A stretch of 64,000 bases of DNA from Ensifer adhaerens (lineage in GTDB: Bacteria > Pseudomonadota > Alphaproteobacteria > Rhizobiales > Rhizobiaceae). Location: assembly GCF_020035535.1 (NCBI RefSeq), contig NZ_CP083350.1:878501-942500 (forward strand). Direction: 5' to 3'. The translations under genes and the position numbers were made by a program. The notes under the pieces are model-generated. The model worked only from the letters and a program-made list of their open reading frames with translations. It was not told the DNA's origin and made no database searches. The first letter of the stretch is position 1. Each line of letters begins with the position of its first letter. Shown in pieces: positions 52,805-61,239 of the stretch.

Positions 52805-52839
52805 GTGTAGTTCCTCCCGAGGAGACTTAGATCATGGGT

Positions 52840-52890
52840 TAGAGCGGGATGCGGGCGGAAACCGCGCACGCTTTTCCTCATCCCGCTCTA
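52840..52890. repeat. Rhizobial palindromic intergenic repeat, copy B (full length)
   Basis: TAGAGCGGGATG and CATCCCGCTCTA form a perfect 12-bp outer stem. The interior contains GCGGGCGG, an AACCGC segment and CTTTTCCT, the usual layout of this rhizobial repeat. Its right arm contains the aldehyde dehydrogenase stop codon (52888-52890), so the repeat has become the end of a gene. Confidence 0.8.
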
Positions 52891-54333
52891 GCCGTGGTAG
52901 ACAGAGATGGTTTTCATGCTGGCAAAGCCGTAGAGCGCCTCAAAACCCTTCTCGCGGCCATGGCCGGATTTCTTGACGCCGCCAAAGGGCAGCTCGACGC
53001 CGCCGCCGGCGCCGTAATTGTTGATGAAGACCTGGCCGGCATGGACGGCGCGCGCCATGCGCAGCTGCCGGCCGCCATCATTGGTCCAAACGCCGCAGAC
53101 GAGACCATAGTCGGTGCCGTTGGCGAGCCGGACGGCCTCTTCTTCGCCGTCGAAGGCCATGATCACCTGAACCGGGCCGAAGATCTCTTCCTGCACGGTG
53201 CGGTGTTCGTGCGGCACGTCACGCAATAGGGTGGGGGCGACATAGGCACCTTTCGAGGGCGCGTCAGCGACGATTTCGCCCTGCGCCGCGACCTTCAGGC
53301 CATCCTTGGCGGCGTCTGCAAGGAAGCCCTCGACGATCGCCTTCTGCCTCTGCGAGACGACCGGTCCGACCGAGAGATCGCTACCGGCCGGTCCGACCTT
53401 CAGCCCCCGGTATCGCTCGCTCATGCGTGCCACCACGTCTTCATAGACGGCGCGCTCGACCAGAATACGCGACGATGCCGAGCAGGTCTGGCCGGCATTC
53501 TGAATGCCGGCATTGACGAGGAAGGGGACCGCGCGGTCGAGATCCGCATCGGCAAAGACGATCTGCGCTGACTTGCCGCCGAGTTCCAGCGTCACCGGCA
53601 CGGCGTTCTTGGCTGCGGCCGCCTGTACCATTTCGCCGGTGCGCACCGAACCGGTGAACGAGATGTGGTTGACGTCGGGATGTTCGGAAAGGGCAGCCCC
53701 TGCCTCCGAGCCGAAGCCGGTGACGATGTTCAAGGCACCCGACGGCAGGCCTTCTTCTTCGGCGATGCGGGCGAATTCGAGGATCGTCAGGCAAGCCTCT
53801 TCTGCCGGCTTGACCACGGCCGCGTTGCCCATGGCAAGGGCTGCGCCGAGGCTGCGGCCGAGGATCTGCATCGGATAGTTCCAGGGGATGATGTGGCCAG
53901 TGACGCCATGCGGCTCATAGACGGTCAGCACGGTGAAGCCGTTCTGATACGGGATCGTGTCGCCATGCACCTTATCGGCGGCGCCGCCGTAGAATTCGAG
54001 ATAGCGGGCAAGCGCCACGACGTCGGCCCGCGCTTGCGTCAGCGGCTTGCCGACATCGCGTGCTTCGAGTTCCGTCAGAAGGTCGATGTTGCGCAGCACG
54101 CCCGCCGAAATCCGGGTCAGCACCCGGCCACGCTCGGTCGGCGTCATGCGGCCCCAGTCACCTGCGAGTGCCGCACGGGCCGAGCGCACGGCGAGATCGA
54201 TATCATCCCGGGTGCCCCGGGCGATGCGCGCGAATTCCTGGCCATTGGATGGGTCGCGCACGGCAATGAACTCGCCGTTCGTTGCGTCCTGCCACTTGTT
54301 CGCGATAAAATTGCCGTAGCTCTTCACAGTCAT
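52888..54333 (-). CDS. NAD(P)-dependent aldehyde dehydrogenase
   Basis: A 481-residue aldehyde dehydrogenase with HIIPWNYPMQIL, VVKPAEEACLTILEFA, SFTGSVRTGEMVQ, general-base Glu in LELGGKSAQ and catalytic Cys in NAGQTCSASSR. It is coupled to the GntR gene by a 4-bp ATGA overlap, an unusually direct link between regulator and enzyme. The TAG stop lies inside a palindromic repeat. The aldehyde substrate is not evident. Confidence 0.87.
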   Translation of the reverse strand: MTVKSYGNFIANKWQDATNGEFIAVRDPSNGQEFARIARGTRDDIDLAVRSARAALAGDWGRMTPTERGRVLTRISAGVLRNIDLLTELEARDVGKPLTQARADVVALARYLEFYGGAADKVHGDTIPYQNGFTVLTVYEPHGVTGHIIPWNYPMQILGRSLGAALAMGNAAVVKPAEEACLTILEFARIAEEEGLPSGALNIVTGFGSEAGAALSEHPDVNHISFTGSVRTGEMVQAAAAKNAVPVTLELGGKSAQIVFADADLDRAVPFLVNAGIQNAGQTCSASSRILVERAVYEDVVARMSERYRGLKVGPAGSDLSVGPVVSQRQKAIVEGFLADAAKDGLKVAAQGEIVADAPSKGAYVAPTLLRDVPHEHRTVQEEIFGPVQVIMAFDGEEEAVRLANGTDYGLVCGVWTNDGGRQLRMARAVHAGQVFINNYGAGGGVELPFGGVKKSGHGREKGFEALYGFASMKTISVYHG

Positions 54334-55013
54334 GCCTCTTTGTCAGTCCCGCGCTCTTCAAGCAGCGCCTTCAATCTCATGGCCGTCGCATTGATATGCG
54401 CGCGCGCCAGCTTCTCGGCTTCATCAAGGTTCCGTGCGGCGATCGCCTCAACGATCAGCCCGTGTTCGGCGACGGCTGTGCTCGCCCGTTCGCTGGACAG
54501 CGAAAACGCCGGTGCAAACACCTGCGAGGTCATGCGCAGGAGCGGCCCGAGCGGCGCCAGCGACGCATTGCGTGAGGCACCAACGATCGCTTCGTGAAAT
54601 ATGACATTGGATTGGGTGTAGGCACCCGGATCCCAATTCTCTACGATCTTGCGCTGGCGCTCGACCTGTTTTGCCAGGTCCTTGATTTCGGCCGTGGTTG
54701 CGCGTTCGGCAGCGTTACGCGCCGCAACGCCATCCATCGCTTCGCGCACCGCGTAGGCGTCGAGCAGTTTCGGCAGGTCGGCGGTTGCGACCCTGACACC
54801 GCTGCCTGGCTTGTTGACGACCAGCCCGTCGCGCTCCAGCACCCGCAACGCTTCTCGAAGTGGCGTGCGGCTGATGCCGAACTCGGCAGCGATCTTCTCC
54901 TGGCGGAGGGTCGCGCCGGGCGCATAGACACCAGCATAGATGCGTTCGCGAAGTGCCTGTGCCACTTCGTCGAGAAGGCGCGATTGGCTTCGCCATTCGA
55001 AGGATTGGTTCAT
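54330..55013 (-). CDS. FadR/FCD-type GntR regulator
   Basis: A 227-residue regulator. The GntR winged helix spans about 8-80 (VAQALRERIYAGVYAPGATLRQEKIAAEFGISRTPLREALRVLERDGLV) and an FCD domain about 90-215 (FHEAIVGASRNASL). It heads the minus-strand unit with aldehyde dehydrogenase, SDR and transporter genes and probably controls them. ATG 55013 (MNQSFEW) follows GGGAGGG; eight extra upstream codons are possible. Confidence 0.86.
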   Translation of the reverse strand: MNQSFEWRSQSRLLDEVAQALRERIYAGVYAPGATLRQEKIAAEFGISRTPLREALRVLERDGLVVNKPGSGVRVATADLPKLLDAYAVREAMDGVAARNAAERATTAEIKDLAKQVERQRKIVENWDPGAYTQSNVIFHEAIVGASRNASLAPLGPLLRMTSQVFAPAFSLSSERASTAVAEHGLIVEAIAARNLDEAEKLARAHINATAMRLKALLEERGTDKEA

Positions 55014-55125
55014 GGATCCCTCCCAAGATCGAAGCAAATTGTATCCAGGATACAGACGGTGTCAATCGGGGAGTGAGCGGTAGACGCGCGATCGCGGACC
55101 GAAACGGGGACGATACTGCGTCTCC

Positions 55126-55381
55126 CCACCTTCTTGTCCGGGCGACGAGCTCGCGCTGGGCCATCTGCCGCGCGCGATCAACATTCCCTTGGATGAACTC
55201 GAAACCTGGCCCGCCGAACCGCCGCAAGACAACGAGACTATCGCCTATTGCCGCGCCCTATTGCGTCGTCTCCTTCGAGACTGTCGCCTCCCTCAGCGCG
55301 AAGGGTTTCCAGGTCCACCGGCTCGAAGATGGTTTCCCGGAATGTGAGGCGGCCGGATTGCGGGTCGAAACGGCCGCTTGA
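55126..55381 (+). pseudogene. Frameshifted rhodanese-domain remnant
   Basis: One frame from about 55141 reads GDELALGHLPRAINIPLDELE through ETIAYCR and then degenerates. The +1-shifted frame continues from 55256 as PYCVVSFETVASLSAKGFQVHRLEDGFPE and runs to a TGA at 55379. Together they make the rhodanese loop C-R-(x)-P-Y-C found in ArsR-rhodanese fusion proteins; two bases appear lost at 55255, inside the catalytic loop. The N-terminal domain is absent and a further break lies near 55140. It occupies most of the 399-bp gap between the GntR and GST genes; I see nothing else there. Confidence 0.72.
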
Positions 55382-55412
55382 GACGCTCGCGTGCAAACAG
55401 TATGAGCCCATT

Positions 55413-56138
55413 TCAGGGCTCGATGTCGAGCTCAGGATAGCGGCGAAAGATACCGTCCTCGTTGAAGGCGAGCCGCCGCGGGGAAGCGAGATAGGCGGCG
55501 AGTTTCGGCCTCGCTTTCACCGAGGCATGCAGCTTCATGAGGTTCGGATACCGTGCCTCATAGTGCCGCATTGCCTTGGCGAAGGCATAGCGCAATCCTT
55601 CGATCACCTGGAACAGCGAGAGGTCGACATAGGTCAGGCCATTACCGACGGCGTGGCCACTGCCATCAGGGTTTTGCGCGAGAACGCGCTCGAAATAGCC
55701 GAGAAACTTGGGGATGCGGTTGGTGACGAATTCGGCCGCGCGGGCCTTGGCCTCTTGCTTCTGGTCTTCGTAATAATTCGAGGTCGCGATCGGGTGGTGG
55801 GTATCATGCACTTCGGCGACGAAATCGGTGATGGTGAGCTGCAGGCCGTTGGCGAACCAGCGAAGCGGCTCATCGTCAGGCGCGAGGCGGAGTTTGGGGC
55901 CGAGGTAGAAGAGAATGTTCGCCACGTGCGAGACGATCTGGTCGCCATCCCTCAGGAACGGCGGCGCGAAGGGGATGTGCACTTCGGTGGCGCTCTCCAT
56001 CAGCCTCATCATTTCGCCAGTGCCGCGGCCCGGTTCGCGCGTGACGTCAACATAGTCGGCGCCAGCATCTTCGAGCGCGAGGCGCACGAACTCTCCGCGG
56101 CCCTGAATGCCGTCCCAATAGTACAACTCATAGGTCAT
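55413..56138 (-). CDS. Glutathione S-transferase-family protein
   Basis: A 241-residue protein with an N-terminal thioredoxin-like GST domain (YELYYWDGIQGRGEFVRLALEDAGADY) and an all-helical C-terminal domain (FVTNRIPKFLGYFERVL, TYVDLSLFQVIEGL). The block QIVSHVANILFYLG sits where the cis-Pro/gamma-glutamyl-binding SNAI motif is normally found, but in altered form. Conjugation substrate unknown. It is divergent from the LacI gene across 143 bp and not clearly part of the moc-like unit. Confidence 0.82.
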   Translation of the reverse strand: MTYELYYWDGIQGRGEFVRLALEDAGADYVDVTREPGRGTGEMMRLMESATEVHIPFAPPFLRDGDQIVSHVANILFYLGPKLRLAPDDEPLRWFANGLQLTITDFVAEVHDTHHPIATSNYYEDQKQEAKARAAEFVTNRIPKFLGYFERVLAQNPDGSGHAVGNGLTYVDLSLFQVIEGLRYAFAKAMRHYEARYPNLMKLHASVKARPKLAAYLASPRRLAFNEDGIFRRYPELDIEP

Positions 56139-56281
56139 GGAAGCCTCGATCCGGTTCGATATCCGATGGATATAGGCTCGCGAAGGCTCACGGCGAGGGC
56201 TGGATCGCCGTTGGGCGCCGCACTCTGTCGGGCGGGCCAGGACCCATGCTATGCATCTGGGATCAAGCAGGGGATGCCAGG

Positions 56282-57283
56282 GTGAGCAAGCCGAACTATC
56301 GCGACATCGCCGCGCTCGCCGGTGTGGGAACGGCCACGGTCGAGCGGGTGCTCAACGGGCGCGGCGGCGTTCGTCCAGACCTTGTCGAGAAGGTGGTGGT
56401 CGCCGCGCGCACACTGAATTATCCGCGCACGCTTCCCGATACGCATCGTGGGCTGCTGCGCATCGACGTGCTGATGGTCCGCCCCGAAACAACCTTCTAT
56501 CGCCGCCTCTCCAAGGCGTTCGAAAGGATCGCCGAGACACTCGATCCGCTTGTCGTCGTGCAGCGCAGCTTCACCGAGGAGATGAAACCGGACGAGATTG
56601 CGCGGCGGATTCTGTCGACCGAGGTGCCGCGTGCCGGCCTGATCCTCGCGGTGCCGAACAGCCCGCTGATCAGCGCGGCGGTCGAAGCCGTCGTCGCGCG
56701 CGGCGTGCCGGTCATCCACGTCGTAACGCGGGCGTCCGAAAAGTTGGGCGAATTCGTCGGCATCGACAACGACGCGGCCGGAAGAACGGCAGCCCTCTTC
56801 ATCGCCCGCATGGCGCAAAGGCCTGGTCCCGTCGTCGCGCTCTGCCATCCGATCTATCAGGTCCACCGCGATCGTCTCAGCGGCTTTTCGGCCTATTTCC
56901 GTGAACATCCGGGCGAGCGCCGTTTCGAATGGCTGGGCTTCACCCGCGACGAGGAGCACTACAGCGCCGAAGCGTTGCGGTCCGCGCTGGACATGTATCC
57001 GGATATGGCCGGGCTCTATAACGCCGGCGGCGCCAACGCCGCCCTGATCGATGTGCTCCGCCGGCATCCGCGCGGCAACGAGATCTTCTTCGTCGGCCAC
57101 GAACTGACCGACTATACGCGCAAGGCGCTCGCCGACGGCATCATGGACGTCGTGCTGGACCAGGCACCCGAAGCGCAGGCCCGCCGCGCCCTCGATCTTG
57201 TCCTCCGCCGGATCGGCCTCTCCGAGATGGAGCCGGACAATGCGCCCATCCGCTTCATCACCATCACGGCCGAGAGCCTTTGA
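56282..57283 (+). CDS. LacI-family transcriptional regulator
   Basis: A 333-residue regulator. The helix-turn-helix is NYRDIAALAGVGTATVERVLNG at the extreme N-terminus, followed by VRPDLVEKVVVAARTLNYP as hinge and a periplasmic-binding-protein-like core. I choose GTG 56282 because it puts the DNA-binding domain at the N-terminus; the open frame extends 12 codons upstream. It precedes the moc-like operon and is probably its inducer-responsive repressor, sensing an inositol- or sugar-like ligand. Confidence 0.85.
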   Translation: MSKPNYRDIAALAGVGTATVERVLNGRGGVRPDLVEKVVVAARTLNYPRTLPDTHRGLLRIDVLMVRPETTFYRRLSKAFERIAETLDPLVVVQRSFTEEMKPDEIARRILSTEVPRAGLILAVPNSPLISAAVEAVVARGVPVIHVVTRASEKLGEFVGIDNDAAGRTAALFIARMAQRPGPVVALCHPIYQVHRDRLSGFSAYFREHPGERRFEWLGFTRDEEHYSAEALRSALDMYPDMAGLYNAGGANAALIDVLRRHPRGNEIFFVGHELTDYTRKALADGIMDVVLDQAPEAQARRALDLVLRRIGLSEMEPDNAPIRFITITAESL

Positions 57284-57298
57284 TCTGATTTGATCAAA
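57279..57298. promoter_or_regulatory. TTTGATC repeat/palindrome upstream of the moc-like operon
   Basis: TTTGATC occurs at 57279 and 57289, spaced one helical turn apart; the second is part of the perfect palindrome TTTGATCAAA (57289-57298). It overlaps the LacI stop codon and lies 133 bp before the oxygenase gene. It is a candidate operator but lacks the usual central CG of LacI sites. Confidence 0.3.
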
Positions 57299-57431
57299 CT
57301 AGGTTTCGCGGTTCAGAACGCCTCCTGCTAGATTTTTGTCAAGAAGGAGAACGCGGATCCGACGGAACCGGAAGGCCACCTCCTTCACAGGAATTTGGGC
57401 GGAACGCACTCGGTCCGCCGGGAGGAGCGTT

Positions 57432-58466
57432 ATGGACGACTTAAAATACGGGACGCGCAACAAGCGCGGCGACTGGGCACCGAACCAGCCGATCGAGACG
57501 GCACCGCTGTTTGCCTTTCCGCCCAGGCTGCTGGCGCTCGCAAAGTGGCTGCCGCACTATTTCTTTCCGTGGAATGCGATCTTCGCGGCTTCCGCCGTTG
57601 CCTACTGGGCCTGGGTGATCCCGCCGGTCGAGACGATGCAGACGCTCGGTATTGGCTGGATCGCCTGGCTTTACGTGGTGAACGCGGTCTGCGTCTTCCT
57701 GTTCTACGGCGCGTTCGAACTGCATCTCTATGTGCTGAAGCGGCAGAAAAACCGCTTCAAGTACAATGGTAAGTTCCCGGCCGAGCAGAAGAGCAAGGCG
57801 TTCTGGTTCGAAAGCCAGAACCTCGACAATGTCCTGCGCACGTTCCTTTCGGGCGTGACCATCTGGACCGCCGTCGAGGTCTGCATGCTCTTCGCCTATG
57901 CCAATGGCTATGCGCCGTGGCTCACCTTCGCGGAAAATCCGTGGACGCTCGCTCTGGTCGCACTCGTCGTGCCTGTTATCCACGAGTTCCACTTCTTCTG
58001 CATCCACCGGCTCATCCACACGCCGTTGCTCTACAAGTGGGTGCACTCGGTCCACCACAATTCGGTGAACCCGTCGCCGTGGTCGTCGCTGTCGATGCAT
58101 CCGGTCGAACACCTGCTCTACTTCGGAACCGCCTTCTATCACCTGATCCTGCCGTCCAACCCGATCCTGATGCTCTACCAGCTTCACTATGCGGGCTTCG
58201 GCGCCATTCCCGGCCATGTCGGCTTCGACAAGGTCGAGGTCGGCGAAGAGACGCTCGTCGATAGCCACGCCTACGCGCATTACCTGCACCACAAGTATTT
58301 CGAGGTGAACTATGGCGACGCCCTGATCCCGCTCGATCGCTGGTTCGGCACCTGGCACGACGGTTCGGCCGATGGCGAGGCCCGGATGCAGGAGCGTTAC
58401 CGCAAGCGTAAAGAGAAACTCGCAGCCCGCAAGGCACGCAACACCATCGGGGAGGCAGCAGAATGA
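57432..58466 (+). CDS. mocD: Fatty acid hydroxylase/sterol desaturase-superfamily oxygenase (MocD-like)
   Basis: A 344-residue membrane di-iron oxygenase. Histidine clusters are HEFHFFCIHRLIH near residue 183, HSVHHNS near 205 and HYLHHKYFEVNYGD near 282; about four membrane segments precede and surround them. MocD of the rhizopine (3-O-methyl-scyllo-inosamine) pathway belongs to this family and is thought to act in demethylation with MocE and MocF. The identification rests on the adjacent mocE-type gene. The ATG follows GGAGGAG. Confidence 0.78.
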   Translation: MDDLKYGTRNKRGDWAPNQPIETAPLFAFPPRLLALAKWLPHYFFPWNAIFAASAVAYWAWVIPPVETMQTLGIGWIAWLYVVNAVCVFLFYGAFELHLYVLKRQKNRFKYNGKFPAEQKSKAFWFESQNLDNVLRTFLSGVTIWTAVEVCMLFAYANGYAPWLTFAENPWTLALVALVVPVIHEFHFFCIHRLIHTPLLYKWVHSVHHNSVNPSPWSSLSMHPVEHLLYFGTAFYHLILPSNPILMLYQLHYAGFGAIPGHVGFDKVEVGEETLVDSHAYAHYLHHKYFEVNYGDALIPLDRWFGTWHDGSADGEARMQERYRKRKEKLAARKARNTIGEAAE

Positions 58467-58786
58467 GCGATCTATCGACCTGGGTACCAGCCTGCAAACT
58501 GGAGGACATCGAACAGGAAGGCGCGATCCGCTTCGACCATGCCGGTCGCACCTACGCCGTCTACCGCGGCCCGGACGACAGCGTCTATTGCACTACCGGC
58601 CTCTGCACCCATGAGGCGATCCATCTCGCCGATGGCCTCGTCATGGATTACGAGGTGGAATGTCCCAAGCATTCCGGCGCCTTCGACTACCGCACCGGTG
58701 AAGCCCTCAGGCTTCCCGCCTGCGAAAACCTCAGGACCTACCCCGCCGAAGTCGTCGACGGAGAGGTCCGCGTGGCCCTCGGCTAG
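58463..58786 (+). CDS. mocE: Rieske-type ferredoxin (MocE-like, rhizopine catabolism)
   Basis: A 107-residue soluble Rieske [2Fe-2S] ferredoxin. Cluster ligands are in LCTHEAIHLADG and ECPKHSGAFDYRTG (C-x-H ... C-x2-H). MSDLSTWVPACKLEDIEQEGAIRF is typical of MocE-type proteins. It would pass electrons from the reductase encoded at 60034 to the oxygenase. The start overlaps the oxygenase stop (ATGA), indicating a stoichiometric partnership. Confidence 0.85.
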   Translation: MSDLSTWVPACKLEDIEQEGAIRFDHAGRTYAVYRGPDDSVYCTTGLCTHEAIHLADGLVMDYEVECPKHSGAFDYRTGEALRLPACENLRTYPAEVVDGEVRVALG

Positions 58787-58863
58787 AGTTCCACTCGGCA
58801 TTGAAGGCCCGTCGGGCCTCCGGAATGCACGCGGGTGGTCCGGCACCCTTTTGGGAGGAAATC

Positions 58864-59808
58864 ATGAAATCCATGTACCTGGCGGCAGCGCTTGCCGCCT
58901 TGATGGGAAGTGCTGCTTCTGCGGAGACGATCGGCGTCTCGATGCAGAGCTTCGACAACAACTTCCAGACGCTGCTGCGCGAAGGCATCAACGCGAAGGC
59001 ATCGGAGACAGGCGGTGTCAGTGTCCAGATCGAGGACGCCCAGACCGACATCTCCAAGCAGCTCAACCAGGTCAACAACTTCATCGCGTCTGGCGTCGAT
59101 GCGATCATCACGACACTGGCCGATACTTCGGCGGCTCCGGGCATCAGCGAGGCGGCAGAGAAGGCCGGTATCCCGCTCGTCTATCTCAACCTGCAGCCCG
59201 ACAATGTCGCCAGCCTGCCGCAAAAGCAGGCCTATGTCGGCAGTCGCGAAACCGACTCCGGCAAGCTGGGCGCCGAGGCCGCCTGTTCGCTGCTGAAGGA
59301 AAAGGGCAAGGCCAGTGATGCGCAGGTCTATATCCTGATGGGCGATCTCGCCCACCAGGCCTCGCGTGATCGCACCTCGTCCTTCAAGGAGACGCTCGCC
59401 GCCGGAGACTGCAAGGGTGCTGTCATCGCCGATGAGCAATCGGCTGCCTGGACGCGCACCAACGCGATGGACCTCACCACCAACTGGATCACCGCCGGTC
59501 GCCCGATCGACGTGGTCTTCGCCAACAACGACGAAATGGCGATCGGCGCCATCCAGGCGCTGAAAGCCGCGGGTGTGTCGATGGATGACGTGATCGTCGT
59601 CGGCATCGACGCCACGCAGGATGGCCTCGCCGCCATGGCCGCCGGCGACCTCGATGCGACGGTGTTCCAGAACGCCAAGGGGCAGTCGGCCAGCGCGCTC
59701 GATGCCGCCGTTGCCTTGGCACGCGGCAAGGCCGTCGAACGGGAAGTGATGGTTCCCTTCGAGCTCGTCACGCCCAAGAACATGGCCGACTACACCACCC
59801 GCAACTGA
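58864..59808 (+). CDS. Sugar/inositol-type periplasmic binding protein (MocB-like role)
   Basis: A 314-residue secreted binding protein of the ribose-type family. Signal peptide MKSMYLAAALAALMGSAASA, mature start ETIGVSMQSFDNNFQTLLREGI. Further blocks are NFIASGVDAIITTLADTSAAPG, LIYLNLQPDN-like sequence, FANNDEMAIGAIQALKAAG and VVGIDATQDGLAAM. It follows GGGAGGAA. No ATPase or permease gene accompanies it in this window, as in moc loci, where MocB is the lone transport gene. The ligand may be an inositol derivative. Confidence 0.8.
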   Translation: MKSMYLAAALAALMGSAASAETIGVSMQSFDNNFQTLLREGINAKASETGGVSVQIEDAQTDISKQLNQVNNFIASGVDAIITTLADTSAAPGISEAAEKAGIPLVYLNLQPDNVASLPQKQAYVGSRETDSGKLGAEAACSLLKEKGKASDAQVYILMGDLAHQASRDRTSSFKETLAAGDCKGAVIADEQSAAWTRTNAMDLTTNWITAGRPIDVVFANNDEMAIGAIQALKAAGVSMDDVIVVGIDATQDGLAAMAAGDLDATVFQNAKGQSASALDAAVALARGKAVEREVMVPFELVTPKNMADYTTRN

Positions 59809-59817
59809 TCCGCCTAC

Positions 59818-59918
59818 TGCATGTTTCCTTTAATCGGAGCCGATCAAGGGGACAAAACATGCAGGCATTCAAAGTTCGACAGCGACCTCTATGCGTCTGA
59901 TAAGACGCGCGGCGCTGT
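59818..59918. repeat. Rhizobial mosaic intergenic element with three hairpins
   Basis: TGCATGTTT (59818) and AAACATGCA (ending 59863) bound a long imperfect hairpin whose inner arms ATCGG/CCGAT also pair. It is followed by ACAGCG (59879) paired with CGCTGT (59913) around the hairpin GCGTCT-GATA-AGACGC (59893-59908). I recognise this layout as a widespread Rhizobiaceae intergenic repeat; the family name is uncertain. It lies between the binding-protein and reductase genes. Confidence 0.7.
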
Positions 59919-59961
59919 GGGCCGGCGCATTTCTCCTGCCTGCGCCGGCCACCTCTTTTTT

Positions 59962-60009
59962 GAGCGGGATGAGGAAAATTGCGTGCGGTCTTCCGCCCGC
60001 ATCCACTCC
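59962..60009. repeat. Rhizobial palindromic intergenic repeat, copy C (decayed right arm)
   Basis: The left arm GAGCGGGATG and interior AGGAAAA...GCGTGCGG...CCGCCCGC match copy B in reverse orientation, but the right arm reads CATCCACTCC instead of CATCCCGCTC, so the outer stem is broken. It directly follows the other mosaic element, filling the 225-bp gap before the reductase gene. Confidence 0.7.
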
Positions 60010-60033
60010 ACCATTTGATCAATGGAGCACGTC

Positions 60034-61239
60034 ATGGACGGCATGGTCATCATCGGCGCCGGGGAGTCCGGCACGCGCGCGGCCTTTGCGCTCAGGGAAT
60101 CGGGCTTTGCCGGCAGCGTCACACTGGTCGGCACGGAACCGCATCTGCCCTATGAGCGGCCGCCACTGTCGAAACCGATCAATGGCGCGGTACAGATGAA
60201 GCCGATCTGCGGCGCTGAGGCGCTGGAGGCAGCCGGTATCGATTACCGCCAGGGAGTTTCTGCATCTCGACTGGATGCCGATGACCGCACCGTCACCTTG
60301 AGCGATGGCCGGACGCTCACCTATGACAAGCTGCTGCTCGCCACCGGTGCCCGCCCGAGACGGCTCACTTGCCCAGGAGCCGAGCGCGCGCTCGATTTCC
60401 GCACCTACCCGGATGCGGCGGCGATCTTCGCCCGTGCCGAAGGCGGCAGACAAGTTGCGATCATCGGCGGCGGGCTCATCGGCATGGAACTCGCGGCGGT
60501 GCTGCGCGGCAAGGGCATCGCTGTCAGCGTCATCGAAATGGCGCCGAAGCCGCTCGGCCGCGCCGTTCCGCCGCGCTTTGCTGCGAGGCTCCACGCCCGG
60601 CATCTGGACGAAGGCGTTGCCTTCCATCTCGGACAGGGCATCGCCGAAATCACCGATGATGCGGTTGTTCTTGCCGGTGGCGCCGCGGTGCCGGCCGATA
60701 TCGTCGTCGCCGCCATCGGCGTCCAGCCGGATACAGCACTCGCAGAGGCGGCAGGGCTTGCCGTCGGCAACGGTATCCTGACCGATGGCTATCTGCGCAC
60801 CAGCGACCCGAACATCTTTGCATCAGGCGATTGCGCCGCCGTGGCCCAGCCGACGGGCGGGCATGTGCGCTTCGAAAGCTGGCGCAATGCGCGCAACCAG
60901 GCGGAGGTAGCGGCCCGCAACATGGCCGGCGGCAAGGAGACCTTCGCCGCCATCCCCTGGTTCTGGACCGATCAATATGACCTCGGCCTGCAGGTGGCAG
61001 GCCTGCCGCATCCGGACCATCAAAGCGTGACGCGCCAGCTCGACGGCGGCGAACTCGAATTCTACCTGGATGGCGGGCGTCTCGTCGCGGCCGCAGGCCT
61101 TGGTCTCGGCAACGGTCTGGCCAAGGACATCAAGCTCGCGGAAATGCTGATTGCCGCCGGTATCAGCCCGGCCCCCTCTGCGCTTGCCGACGCCAGCGTC
61201 AACCTCAAGGCGCTGCTCAAAAGTGCCAGGGCCGCTTGA
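60034..61239 (+). CDS. mocF: FAD-dependent ferredoxin reductase (MocF-like)
   Basis: A 401-residue pyridine nucleotide-disulfide oxidoreductase-type reductase. It has the FAD Rossmann motif VIIGAGESGTRAAFAL at the N-terminus, LPYERPPLSKP, LLLATGARPRRL, the NAD motif IIGGGLIGMELAAVL near 145 and FASGDCAAV for FAD. It would reduce the Rieske ferredoxin. ATG 60034 is preferred because GGAG lies 6 bp before it; ATG 60022 is in frame upstream. Confidence 0.83.
   Translation: MDGMVIIGAGESGTRAAFALRESGFAGSVTLVGTEPHLPYERPPLSKPINGAVQMKPICGAEALEAAGIDYRQGVSASRLDADDRTVTLSDGRTLTYDKLLLATGARPRRLTCPGAERALDFRTYPDAAAIFARAEGGRQVAIIGGGLIGMELAAVLRGKGIAVSVIEMAPKPLGRAVPPRFAARLHARHLDEGVAFHLGQGIAEITDDAVVLAGGAAVPADIVVAAIGVQPDTALAEAAGLAVGNGILTDGYLRTSDPNIFASGDCAAVAQPTGGHVRFESWRNARNQAEVAARNMAGGKETFAAIPWFWTDQYDLGLQVAGLPHPDHQSVTRQLDGGELEFYLDGGRLVAAAGLGLGNGLAKDIKLAEMLIAAGISPAPSALADASVNLKALLKSARAA

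Noticed and set aside
54953..55381. 142-codon frame ending in rhodanese sequence, read as an intact gene
   Set aside because: Only the last 40 or so residues resemble rhodanese; the rest is out of frame with the real domain start, so it is scored as a pseudogene.
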